Of a stretch of DNA of 64,000 nucleotides, positions 36,301-45,740 are shown one piece after another. The stretch is from contig JABACO010000007.1 in assembly GCA_013339895.1 (NCBI GenBank), positions 4,888,897 through 4,952,896 of the forward strand. The letters run 5' to 3'. The notes beneath the pieces are model-generated. The model saw only the letters and a program-made list of their open reading frames with translations. It did not search any database and was not told the origin of the DNA. Origin of the DNA: Ephydatia muelleri. Lineage: Eukaryota > Porifera > Demospongiae > Spongillida > Spongillidae. Position numbers and translations under genes: made by a program. Positions within the stretch are counted from its first letter, which is position 1; every line of letters begins with the position of its first letter.

Positions 36301-37008
36301 TAAGTGCACTGACCTGATTGGCCTTATTGGTATTAGCTCCTGCTTCAATTAGTGTCTTCACTACTTGAAGATGTCCATCATAACTTGCTCTGTACAACGG
36401 ACTCCGACCATACTGCAATACAATTGTCATCATAAACAGAGGCTGGAACAGTGGAGATGAGCGCGACAACGTTACGTATGACAGCTACAGTACATCCCTG
36501 TGTACATACAATTAAGTGGAAGGAATAAACACATGGCATGACGAAAGCAGCAACGGATACCAAATTATTAATGGAACCAAACTGATTTTATCAGTGAAGA
36601 GCAGTATTCTTTTCCCAAACTTAATAAAAACACGATTACTGTTTTCATTCCTACTGAAATATAGCCATCCATTCTCAGCACTGACGTTTAAGCCCTTAAT
36701 TGTCATTACAAGACCCTCAAAAATATGCTTGCGCACATTTGTTTTCCTTCCAAAACGAATGCGCAATGATCGTGCAACTTGAAGTTAGTAATGGCGGTTG
36801 GACGTAACTAATCCTGCACAATCAAGAATGTAAAAACACGTAAATGAATAGCGTTAGGGGTGTGTCTCTGAATCCGTCTGCCAGAGAAACACTGTACCTC
36901 ATCCGTAGCATTTACGTCCACGCGACCCTCAGCGAGTACTCTCCTCACGGTAGCTAGGTCTCCATCGCGTGCAGCCACGATCAGTTGTATCGATGCCTGT
37001 GCGCGCAT
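26072..37008 (-). CDS. Ankyrin-repeat / coiled-coil / TKL-like protein kinase, 11 exons
   Basis: Exons (minus strand, 5' to 3'): 37008-36898 (ATG), 36412-36314, 35885-35787, 33751-33650, 33120-33022, 31777-31676, 30412-30314, 30125-30027, 29356-29258, 27809-27729, 27346-26072. All have GT/AG borders and phase 0, giving 754 residues. Exon 1 (MRAQASIQLIVAARDGDLAT and on) is an ankyrin cap. Exons 2-9 each encode one 33-34 residue ankyrin repeat of the form DGRSPLLTASINGHLDVVKT, then LIQAG. Exon 10 is a short last repeat. The final exon holds a charged coiled coil (about 355-475) and a kinase domain (about 509-750). Exon pairs 3/4 and 5/6 look like a tandem duplication. It is a cytosolic signalling kinase in which ankyrin repeats probably recruit a partner. 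This architecture is frequent in sponges and some protists. Some small exons could have been missed. Confidence 0.82.
27810..29257 (-). other. Intron between ankyrin exons 9 and 10
   Basis: About 1.45 kb of A/T-rich sequence with no ankyrin-like or other coding signal on either strand. Confidence 0.6.
31981..32238 (-). pseudogene. hAT-type TTF zinc-finger fragment in an ankyrin-kinase intron
   Basis: After an acceptor (ggtttcag at 32239-32246) the minus strand encodes PEKPHQPRSFHFLNRESVQK and then IKRCFQPKWF. This resembles the start of the TTF zinc-finger domain of hAT transposases and ZMYM1-like proteins (P.RSF....FG...RSFQPKWF..). The Trp/Cys part that should follow (WLHY...AFCF.C) is degenerate, and the frame ends at 31981. 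It is either an unrelated skipped exon or the remains of a hAT element. Confidence 0.45.
32239..33021 (-). other. Intron sequence, no further gene seen
   Basis: No coding signal on either strand; one poly-pyrimidine segment near 32706-32760. Confidence 0.5.
33752..35786 (-). other. 2-kb ankyrin-kinase intron
   Basis: No ankyrin repeat or other domain recognised. A small plus-strand frame at 35068-35322 (Trp/Cys-rich) lacks any support and was not called. Confidence 0.55.
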
Positions 37009-38498
37009 AATAATACAATTTCAATTATTAAGTAGATTGTGCGCAAATCCAACCATTGTCGCTTTACTTGTGACATTCCTCCTGTGTCTGTAGACAACAC
37101 ACTCCTCTCACACATAGACAGGGCCCCGGATTAAGATCGTCATAGGCCAAGTCACAGCTGGATCAATGTAGGCCGTACCGCGCCATCGTATACTAAAGAC
37201 AGGTATGGAGAATTACTATGAATTAATGTTTGTACACTGCATTTTATACGAAGTAAACATTCACAACCAAATTCATGGATGACGGAACAGGGGACACGTG
37301 CTCGCCCCTCCTCCTTCCCTCTAAAGTAAATGATTCAGTCCACTTTGTACACTAATTTACCTGCACACCGGCACACATCAATCAACAGTATCTTTGATTG
37401 GTACGAACGAGAGATAATAATATTATGGATGATATGGCGGCTTCAACGAGTCACGTGATATAACCACATGCATAACTGTTGTTAGTAAGAACATAGATAG
37501 GGGAATTACTACAGTGTGCATATGGTAAGAAATTGCGGGTAAGTATCGACTCTCTCGGTTGGGTAACTGGCTTTTTCCAGGTGGAGGCTTTTTCATTCTT
37601 GCTTCCCATAACATTGTACATGCAGAGTGCAGGAAAAACGTATAATGAGATGCCGAAATGAATAGCAGCACTGTACACCCACCACCACAACCATGTCTAG
37701 ATGGCTTAACTTGTCACGTTTTCATTGCCAAGCACCGTGTTGTCAGACAAACCTGCCAAACTGAATCCATCCGTCAAAAAAAAAGAACTACTTGAATGCC
37801 TCTTTGCGGGACGATTCTGTCGCTTAACAAACTCCCACAAGCCATCTCTTATCCCTCAAAAACTTTACTTCTTCATATATCTTTGCAACTGGAATATTTC
37901 CCTGCACCTTTGTAAAAAATAAATAAATAAATAAATAAATAAAAAGAAAGGTTCGCAATTGATTAGCCCAAGGTAGTAAGCCTACGGCTTCAATGTCTGT
38001 TTGTGAATGTGTTGAACTGAAGCCATTACATCTGTTGTGTTCGTTCAAGGTTATTGTCCTGATAGTGCATGAAATCAGTTTAGGAAACTGTACTCTGAAG
38101 ACATCGCAACAGGAAATTCATAAATTAAACCAATTGTCTTTTGTTTTGTTGCAGACTAAATACAACTGCAAGAGCATGATACTACGAAAACCACACCATA
38201 TGAACTTGTGTTTGGTCAACCAAACACAAGAAATGAAAGGTCCGAGCATAATGAAAGAAAATATGGATGATATCTTAAAGGAGGATGAAGAGAAACAGGG
38301 AAACGTCAGTTAACATTTTGCAGCATCAATCCTTGGGGAAAGGGCAAGAAAACCATTGTGAAGATATCATGGCTGTGTCTGGAGAAACAAAAGTATAGCA
38401 AAAGACTCTGAGGCAAAGGACATTATTCAAAAGAAGACAACGAGGGCAATGGAATCCACTGGAAAATCATACCTCTGTAGGAGAACTAGAAAAATGCA
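37009..38498. other. Upstream region of the ankyrin-kinase gene and intergenic DNA
   Basis: The promoter of the ankyrin-kinase gene should lie just right of 37008; no TATA box or known element is evident. A perfect hairpin, CTTGTGTTTGGT/ACCAAACACAAG, lies near 38204-38229. A simple (aaat)n run is at 37917-37944. Confidence 0.4.
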
Positions 38499-38780
38499 GT
38501 GGAAATGACTACAAAAGATGCAATGAAGATGACCAAGAAAGATGTAGTGAAGGTGACCAAGAAAGATGTAGTGAAGGTGACCAAGAAAGGTGCAGTGCAG
38601 ATGACCAAGAAAGGTGCAGTGCAGATGACCAAGAAAGGTGCAGTGCAGATGACCAAGAAAGGTGCAGTGCAGATGACCAAGAAAGGTGCAGTGCAGATGA
38701 CCAAGAAAGGTGCAGTGCAGATGACCAAGAAAGGTGCAGTGCAGATGACCAAGAAGGACTCGTCATGTTCACTGCAGTGA
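38499..38780 (+). CDS. Possible repetitive Lys-rich peptide (24-bp minisatellite frame)
   Basis: A plus-strand frame of 93 residues is almost entirely a repeated octapeptide TKKGAVQM with upstream variants TKKDVVKV. Because 24 is a multiple of three, the frame could persist by repeat structure alone; the opposite strand is also open. No splice or start context supports translation, so it is listed with low confidence. Confidence 0.15.
   Translation: MEMTTKDAMKMTKKDVVKVTKKDVVKVTKKGAVQMTKKGAVQMTKKGAVQMTKKGAVQMTKKGAVQMTKKGAVQMTKKGAVQMTKKDSSCSLQ
38531..38754 (+). repeat. 24-bp minisatellite, about nine copies
   Basis: Unit gaccaagaaaggtgcagtgc plus agat at a strict 24-base spacing (38531, 38555, 38579 and on to 38747). 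The first two units are variants (gatgtagtgaaggt); the rest are nearly identical, which indicates recent expansion. Confidence 0.95.
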
Positions 38781-39153
38781 ACATGACAACAAAACGACAA
38801 AAATGGTACATCCTTGTAGGAGATCGATCAGAAATTTCTTTGTGTCAGTAAGAAGGAAAGTGAAATGTATTATGAATATCAAAAGCATGCATGACACTGT
38901 GAAGCTGTCAAGTGAAAGCAGTTATATAACAGCAGTGAACCAGGATACAACAAGCAAAGGCATGAAGAGAAAGGTAACTATCAATACAATTCAATAGAAG
39001 AATGATGAACAATAATAACCCATGACTTACTGATGCATGCAGGTATATTCAAATAACCCTTACATGCACGTAAATTATTCAAATCCTCCTGTCAGTATAG
39101 CTTTTCTATGATGATTATAACTTCTTGCTTGCTGATGTCAGTACCATTCGCTG

Positions 39154-39537
39154 TCAGCAAACTACGAGCCTGCTTCTTAAACTCTTCATAGCACGTTCAA
39201 AGCCAGGTTTAGCGTGTAGCTTCTCTGACTCGATCAATTGGTCTATGTATTGTACTTCAGAGTGAGGAATAGCAATCTGATCTAAAGTCTTTTGGCTCTG
39301 CTGCGCTCTGGCAAGCAAGGTCACCACGGTTTTATTCAGTTGTTGCAATGATAACTGTATTGCTTCAATGGATTTATCTTTTTTAAGATCCGAAATCTTT
39401 TTGCTGGCCTTTACTTGTTCAAACTCATAACAAAAGGAAAAAATATCGTGCTTTTCACGTGCACAATGCTTTGGACATATGTAGCATGACCCCTCGAACG
39501 GAGCAATATCTAGTCGTCCAGAAAAACAGGTCACCTT
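39154..39537 (-). CDS. C-terminal exon of an AIG1-like P-loop GTPase gene (partial or pseudogene)
   Basis: The minus strand encodes GSCYICPKHCAREKHDIFSF, a coiled region with NKTVVTLLARAQQSQKTLDQ and IAIPHSEVQYIDQLIESEK, then LHAKPGFERAMKSL and a TGA. This order (C.VCP..C....H, a helical segment, LDEIAL...YIDLLIE.EK..AKPG) is the conserved C-terminal module of AIG1-like GTPases in invertebrates and fish. The GTPase domain is not found upstream; the reading frame instead enters a foldback element at 39538. It is probably a detached or insertion-broken copy. Its relatives in this window (56644, 60597) carry a different Cys-rich C-terminus. Confidence 0.5.
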   Translation of the reverse strand, partial: KVTCFSGRLDIAPFEGSCYICPKHCAREKHDIFSFCYEFEQVKASKKISDLKKDKSIEAIQLSLQQLNKTVVTLLARAQQSQKTLDQIAIPHSEVQYIDQLIESEKLHAKPGFERAMKSLRSRLVVC

Positions 39538-39690
39538 GCCCGTGTTTAAACGAGCGTATCGACGCAATAATGAACGCAGCTGCGTGCTATTCTTTAAAAT
39601 CCTGTTGGAGTACCAGTTCTTGACTGAAATGTTGAAACAGGTACGCGGAAGCGTTAACGAGTACGAAGATACACTCGTTTAAACACGGGC
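39538..39690. mobile_element. Foldback element with GCCCGTGTTTAAACGAG termini
   Basis: Inverted ends gcccgtgtttaaacgag[c/t]gta at about 39538-39558 and 39670-39690 enclose about 110 bp without coding potential. It abuts the 5' limit of the GTPase C-terminal exon and supplies the spurious start of that frame. Confidence 0.7.
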
Positions 39691-40680
39691 CATTTTTTTG
39701 GGGTGGGGGCGGGAGGGGGAGGGGGGATATATCGCGGTACTCTACGGTATATGTATGATACCTCCATAAAGTGAACAACTTCATGCACATGGTATTTGTG
39801 TAGGGGTTATTTGTGAGTGCAAGGGTCAAGCATTTTAATAAAAATAAAAGATGATGGTGCAGGGACTGATACAGATAGAGGCAGCAAAAACTGTTAGTCA
39901 TTTTGCAACCACCCCCATGATGGGTGTGGCCTTAGGAAGAACAGTATCACGTTTTTGAGGGGTGATTCTTTCATTGTAAGGGCATCCTGTTCAGCTGATC
40001 CTGACAAGAGAGTACATTCAATTTCAGTGATGGATCCAGGATTTCCAGTTTGTGTGTGTGGGGGGGGGGGGGGGGGGGGGACAAATGACCCATGCCACGT
40101 CCTGCTCCAGCTGGGGTATGGGGGACTGGCTGTAAGCTCCTCCATAGGGTCTGGGGAAGAGCACATTACATTGCACTTCGACAACAACCCATATTTCAAC
40201 AAGTCAAAGAGTATATGGAAGCGCTTGTGCCTACAGTACATGTACACAGATTAAATCCATTACATGTATCTGCCACACTATCTGCCAATCAAGTGAAGAT
40301 CAGCTCACAAGATGCTTTGATTGTTTCATCTTAGCCAGGACAATGGTTGTGTACACCTTGGACTGCCCTTGTGGGTTTTGTGGTAGCAGTCAGGCCCCAA
40401 GGCCAAACATAAACAACTGTACCTAGGGAGATAGAAGGCCAACAGTACACTATATCAACGCTAATACACTACACATCTGTATCTGTACTGACTTGTTGGA
40501 GTCATGAATGTTTGGGGCAGTATGCTCCACTAGCAGAGAGGAGAGTTGTACATAGGAGAAGGATGCACATGGGGTCCTGGGGAAGAGTGCTAAGGTAGGC
40601 ATATTGAGTGGAGTACTCAACGAGGAGCCAAAGGACTTGTCAGGGTTAATGATCTTATTAATAAGCTGATGACAATGTCA
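39691..40680. other. Intergenic DNA with G-runs
   Basis: No gene recognised. There are poly-G tracts at about 39700-39725 and 40060-40080. Frames at 39894-40334 on both strands are unsupported. Confidence 0.4.
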
Positions 40681-40796
40681 TTAGTGTCGACTCAGGATCA
40701 GGGGGTCCACCAGGAGGGCTGTCCTTCTCATGCTGAGAAGGTTGGAATCACAATGTACTGGAGGAGCAAGGGAAAGTGAGGAGGTGAAGGTGAAGG

Positions 40797-41440
40797 GAGG
40801 TAAGAGGGAGAGAGGGAGGGAGAGAGGGAGGGAGGGGGGGAGGGCGGGAGGGAGGGAGGGAGGGAGGGAGGGAGGGAGGGAGGGAGGGAGGGAGGAGGGA
40901 GGGAGGGACGGAGGGAGGGAGGATAAATGGTATGTGTAATTTTGCCAGAGATGTCCCTGCTGGTGTACATGTACATGACTACAGGAGGACAGGAGAGAGA
41001 GAGTGAGGGAGGGGGGAGGAAGGGAGGGGGGAGGAAGGGAGGGGGGAGGAAGGGAGGGGGGAGGAAGGGAGGGGGGAGGAAGGGAGGGGGAGGAAGGGAG
41101 GGGGAGGAAGGGAGGGGGAGGAAGGGAGGGGGGAGGAAGGGAGGGGGGAGGAAGGGAGGGGGGAGGAAGGGAGGGGGGAGGAAGGGAGGGGGAGGAAGGG
41201 AGGGGGGAGGAAGGGAGGGGGGAGGAAGGGAGGGGAGGAAGGGAGGGGGGAGGAAGGGAGGAGGATGGGAGGGAGGAAGTGAGGGAGAGGTGAGACAGGA
41301 GAGAAAGAAAGGAAGAAGTGAGGGAGTAGGTGAGACAGGAGAGAAAGAAAGGAAGGAGGAAGTGAGGGAGTAGGTGAGACAGGAGAGAAAGAAAGGAAGG
41401 AGGAGAGAGGGATAAAAGCAAAGAAAGATGGAACACAAAC
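40797..41440. repeat. Long purine tracts: (GGGA)n and (GGGAGGAA)n
   Basis: Two arrays, (GGGA)n at about 40800-40920 and GGGAGGAAG/GGGGAGGAAG units at about 41006-41270, then a triplicated unit (aggtgagacaggagagaaag) near 41287-41400. They give very long but meaningless Pro/Ser/Leu-rich frames on the minus strand. Confidence 0.93.
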
Positions 41441-41599
41441 TAAGTGATTGAAGTGTACACAATGTACCTGGGCAGGCTGGCTGCAGCACTGATGAGACCC
41501 AACACCACGTTCCAACTGGAGTGCAGTGTCTGTGGGCGTGACTGGAGGACCTGTCCAACAGATAACGTACTGAGCACAGATCATATACATGTACCATGC

Positions 41600-41900
41600 A
41601 CACTGTTATTTGCGCATGTTGCACACAGTAGCAGAGAAGACATAGATGTACATGTACAAAGTGAAGGGGAGGAGGCCGGTGGTGTTGTAGCTGATCACAG
41701 TAAGGGGCAGGACACCCGCGAGAGCACCATTGCAGTGTTGTAGCTGATCACAGTAAGGGGCAGGACACCCGCCAGAGCACCATTGCAATACAAACTGAAG
41801 TTGATGAGGATGCCATTACTGTGAGTTGGCAAGTCCCAAGACACAATGATGTAGGTGGAGCCCACATTCTGCACCGACACAGCATCAAATCCATCCGATG
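41600..41900 (-). pseudogene. Fibronectin type III exon broken by a 53-bp tandem duplication
   Basis: After acceptor ccttcctcccccag (just above 41900) the minus strand encodes SDGFDAVSVQNVGSTYIIVS, then WDLPTHSNGILINFSLYCNG: FN3 strands A-C with the typical W.LP..NGI...YSLY pattern. A downstream segment TTGLLPFTLYMYIYVFSAT fits the L.PFT.Y.....A strand-F motif. Between them 41682-41734 is duplicated exactly as 41735-41787 (one or two mismatches). Fifty-three bases shift the frame and disconnect the two halves; removing one copy would restore a continuous domain. This is either a pseudogene or an assembly or allelic artefact. A cytoplasmic or TM continuation further left was not resolved. Confidence 0.5.
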
Positions 41901-41984
41901 CTGGGGGAAGGAGGGGGAAGAGGATGACATCACATAACGAGATTGCACACAATCACATCCACACATACATGTACATGTATCATA

Positions 41985-42014
41985 GATTATGTATGCATGT
42001 ATATACAGTCAGTG

Positions 42015-42045
<31 letters not shown>

Positions 42046-42540
42046 CAATCACACACACATACACATGCACACACACACACATGCCCAACATGCCTGCTTC
42101 TCCTGTTGTGATATTCACGTATACGATGTAACTGACTACGCCGCTGGACACAGCTATGGACATGTACATGTAGCCCACTTGGGAGGGGGGGGGGTACGCT
42201 ACTAAATTCACATAGTATACTCACCAAAACACCTGCGTCTCAGAAGATGAAAGCATGAAGGGCATACGTAGTTCGATCCATGCATGCATCATTGTGCCTA
42301 ATTGATGCGCTCCAGTGCAAGTGACGCACAGCTGATAAGTTAATTTTAATTTGTACGTAATGACTAGTTCGTTTATGAATAAATTATGCGCGGTAGAAAT
42401 TTAATTGTTGTCTTGATTTTAGTTTACGAATGGTTCATGGTATAATCTTATAAAGCACAGATTCACAACCAGTCCGATTTATCGTAAATTATAAACGTGT
42501 TTGATATTCAATTTGAAAAAAAAAGCAAGATGACCGCCTA
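41985..42540. other. CA repeat and A/T-rich DNA
   Basis: CA microsatellite at about 42017-42080 followed by A/T-rich sequence without recognised genes. Confidence 0.5.
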
Positions 42541-42599
42541 TGTATGGGCCATTTCTCCATATGTTTTATTGAGAGGTACTGTTTGGTGCACAGTTAAAA

Positions 42600-42725
42600 T
42601 AAAAAAAGGCCAAGGGGTGTTAGGTTTGAGGGGTGTTACAGCCCAGGGATGTTATGGCAACACACAAGGGTGTTGAGCTGACATCTTGGGGGTGTTGGTA
42701 GACTATGCTAGGGTGTTAGCAGCAT
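42600..42725 (+). repeat. Degenerate GGGTGTT repeat block
   Basis: At least seven scattered GGGTGTT or GGGGTGTTA units spaced 15-30 bases apart (gggtgttaggtttgaggggt and on). The strand asymmetry in G is strong; the function is unknown. Confidence 0.6.
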
Positions 42726-42784
42726 ACCCCACCAATAGTAGGACATTTTAATGGTGTGTTGTCCAGCCCGGATCCAGCATAGCC

Positions 42785-43115
42785 TTGGGGAGGGGGGGGG
42801 GGGGGGCGGCCGCCCCCCCCAATCGCGTATGAAATACCGCCCCTGGCAGCTTTTGCCGTCCCCCCCCCCCCCCCCCCTTCCCGACGACAAGATTATACGT
42901 GTTGCGTCATACTTTAAGTCCCGATTACTCAGTTTTACGGACAAATGTCAACGAAGCGGTGGAGGCACGACAGGGCAGGTGCGGAGTGACCGTTTTGTCG
43001 TGATGTTCCTGTGGTTGGTAGAGAATGCGTGCATAGTGAGTGACGAGGTGGTACATTTAACTTACCGACCCCACACCACACCCCCCCAGTTTTGGTATAT
43101 AGCTGTAAGTGGACT

Positions 43116-43152
<37 letters not shown>

Positions 43153-43350
43153 TTTTGGTATATAGCCGTAAGCGGACTGCCCCCCCCCCCCTCCTCCCCG
43201 TTCAAACAGCTTCGCATACATTGCCGCCCCTCTGGTAAAACCGCCCCCCCCCCCCCCCCCCCCCCCCATAACAAATTCCTGCATCCGGGGCTGGTGTTGT
43301 CACAACACTGAATTACCGCATTGCACTCTAGTGTACGGGGGGGGGGGTCC
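42785..43350. repeat. Poly-G/poly-C rich region with duplicated segment
   Basis: G run at about 42788-42807 and C runs at about 42860-42877, 43120-43151, 43180-43192 and 43243-43267. Between C runs a block (gttttggtatatagc(t/c)gtaag) is duplicated at 43090 and 43152. Reading frames here (Pro- or Gly-rich) are homopolymer artefacts. Confidence 0.85.
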
Positions 43351-43352
43351 TA

Positions 43353-43451
43353 GTCTCGTGCCCAGACCCAATGCATCGCAGCTGCGGGTGGATTACATCA
43401 CCGCTACGCGGTGATGTAATCCACCTGCAGCATTGGGTCTGGGCACGAGAC
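43353..43451. mobile_element. Near-perfect 99-bp palindrome with GTCTCGTGCC termini
   Basis: The left arm gtctcgtgcccagacccaat, continuing to ggtggattacatcaccgc, is the near-exact complement of the right arm, folding around tacg. Termini match the family at 17387-17480 and 24232-24316. No coding capacity; MITE/foldback-like. Confidence 0.75.
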
Positions 43452-45153
43452 TCGGGTTCCCAGCCTTGTTTGTAATTACTTTTTGACGGATTGCAGGCGT
43501 GGTTTGCGAGATGATATGGCAGCTGTGACTTCGTAGTTGAATAATCAATTGCAGCTGTTGGATTGGACTTTAAAGCCAAAAGTTATCTTAAAGGTATGCA
43601 CGCACAGATCGTACCGTACTAAGCGTCTAACATATTAGTACTGTAGGCTGGCCTTGGTCCGTTCGTCGGTGTGGATTCCAAGACTACCGGTATTGTGCAG
43701 CTAGTGCGTTTGTACAATTACGGTATACTTCCTCGCTGTGTTTATGAAGGCTTGCTTGCATGCAGTGTTCATGTATGTGCACCGCGGTGTTTATACGATA
43801 GGTAATACCGGTATGCATACTTATACCATAGATTAACTTTAATTTGGATGCAAGCAGCACGAAAGCTTGTTTATTATCCTGCAATGCCGCTTTGTGTTGA
43901 GAGTGAGTAGCACAGCTTGTGCAGTCACGTGGTGTATTAAAATCCATCTGGATTCCATTTAGACCACACCCTAGTAACATGGCATTGGAGCATATATATT
44001 GCTAGAGACACAAGTATTTTTATGTGTATGTTATCACATGTAGCTCAAAGAAGCAGGGTATGTAGATAGCCCTCACATTATTTCACAGGTTGTAGCTTGA
44101 CATGGGTGTATGCTAAATGTTTTCATGCAGTCATGTGGCTACATATGCCACATGCAGACCCTGGTAGCGAGAAGACAGAAATGAAATATGCTGGATGAAT
44201 GCTGCCCACGTGCCTTAAGGGTAGGCTAAAGTACTGCACTAGTGACAGAGTTTGGACACATTTTGTAGTGACACTTGTACAGTATTGTTGTGGGGGTTAA
44301 AAATCATTTTTGTGACAATGCTGTCAAAAATGCACATCTGTAATGACCGGCTGATACTAGATAAATACAAATAATTATTTGAAAATTTAGATATCGCTCT
44401 ATTTTGACACTATGGCATTCAAAGGCAACTACAAAAAGTATTTATATTTCCTTCTGTCTTTCCACTTGCCTTATGCAAAGGTGGAAACCGAATAAACGTG
44501 TTGTATCAACTGGCTATTTTTTTGCCATATGTAAGGTTCTACTGATTTTGTTATTTTTATCATGCACCATGCAGTTGACCAGCTGGCCTACTAGTAATTT
44601 TTACAATTGGATGTTTTGATTGATTGTATGATTTTTGCAATAACTGAAATTTCAAATTTTCAAATGATTTTAGGAGCAAAGTAGTACCTAAATAACTAAC
44701 ACAAGAATAAATATTTAAATCATGTGTAACAGTCAATGCAGTTCATACTGGACAGTATATACACTTTCACTTTGAAGTCTTCCAGATATATGGTGCTTCA
44801 TTACCACCAATTTGTCACCATTTGGACATCTTCTAGCATGGAGTGGAAAAGGACTGTGCGATGTTTTGAGATATGGCCCTGGTAGAGGTGGAATAACCCA
44901 ATATATAGCCATGGTAGTATCAAACAAGTCTTTATGAAGGTCGCTCTTACATGTATATGTACACTAAATACCTTGTTTATACTTGTTACGCTTTGATGCA
45001 AGTGGGTTGCATATCTCCAAATCATCATAATACAAGTGGATCTGCAATGCACAGAAAGTCACTGAAAACAAGGCATGTGACTGGCATGCCGAGCCATCAC
45101 AGTAGTCAGACAAGAGATCCTAAAATGCGGCATTGACGCTTTTAGGATATATA
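43452..45153. other. 1.7 kb without recognised genes
   Basis: No domain or credible splice-supported frame. A minus-strand open stretch at 44733-45052 has no motif that could be named. Confidence 0.45.
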
Positions 45154-45181
45154 TTTAGGGTTTAGGGTTTAGGGTTTAGGG
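45154..45181 (+). repeat. Four tandem TTTAGGG units
   Basis: Exactly four TTTAGGG heptamers, directly followed by a GC-rich palindromic stretch (ccgcgccgaaggcacgcgag). TTTAGGG is the plant/algal-type telomere repeat whereas most animals use TTAGGG. At four copies this may be an interstitial scrap, a mobile-element end or chance. Confidence 0.85.
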
Positions 45182-45322
45182 CCGCGCCGAAGGCACGCGA
45201 GCGCCGTAGGCGCGAGGGACCAGGTCAATTTGCATCCGGAATCCGAATCCAGTGTCAAAAAGCACCCGTCTTACACTAAAATTTTTTAGCAATGTTTTGG
45301 CCGTCAACGACCACTGGACGAG

Positions 45323-45358
45323 GGCGCCTTTGGCGCCATATGAGGCGCCAAAGGCGCC
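45323..45358. repeat. Perfect inverted repeat GGCGCCTTTGGCGCC
   Basis: ggcgcctttggcgcc, six spacer bases, then ggcgccaaaggcgcc: a 15-bp-arm hairpin just outside the inferred gypsy LTR end. Confidence 0.85.
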
Positions 45359-45372
45359 ATATTAAATTTCCT

Positions 45373-45740
45373 GTTGACTGCTGTAGTGTTCACGGTACGC
45401 TGCCTACAGCTGCTATGCGCCAACAGTCTAGCTTGGACACACCAAGTTAATTTGCCACAATGTCTTACAAGGCACACACAGAAACACCAGTGAACCAATC
45501 TGAGTCCAGGGTGGAACCGCTTCCTGCAGCCTTCCGGTTCTGTGCTGTGTCCTGAACCTGCTCGAGGATTAAATAGTTGTCACCCAAAACCAGTTTGTCC
45601 AGTGCAGAAAACCAGTTCAGACCTGTAATGCCAGGTGGATGACAAGTACAACCTGAAATGCCAGACTACCGTCTCATCTGCACAAATACAGTACAAATCA
45701 AGGTTAGTTACTACCATTGTCCAATAGACCTTATACTACA
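45373..45740 (-). mobile_element. Inferred 3' LTR of a gypsy element
   Basis: On the minus strand a polypurine tract (aagtgagggggag) at about 45741-45753 is followed by TGTAGTATAAGG (LTR-like TG start at 45740). The segment could end at CAACA (45373). No second LTR is in the window, so the boundaries rest on PPT position and TG...CA ends only. Confidence 0.4.

Noticed and set aside
40679..41624. Pro/Ser/Leu-rich proteins of up to 298 residues on the minus strand
   Set aside because: They are translations of GGGA/GGGAGGAA arrays; all frames are open and none contains a domain.
43057..43311. Gly- or Pro-rich proteins in the poly-C region
   Set aside because: Homopolymer-driven frames that differ between strands and have no splice context.
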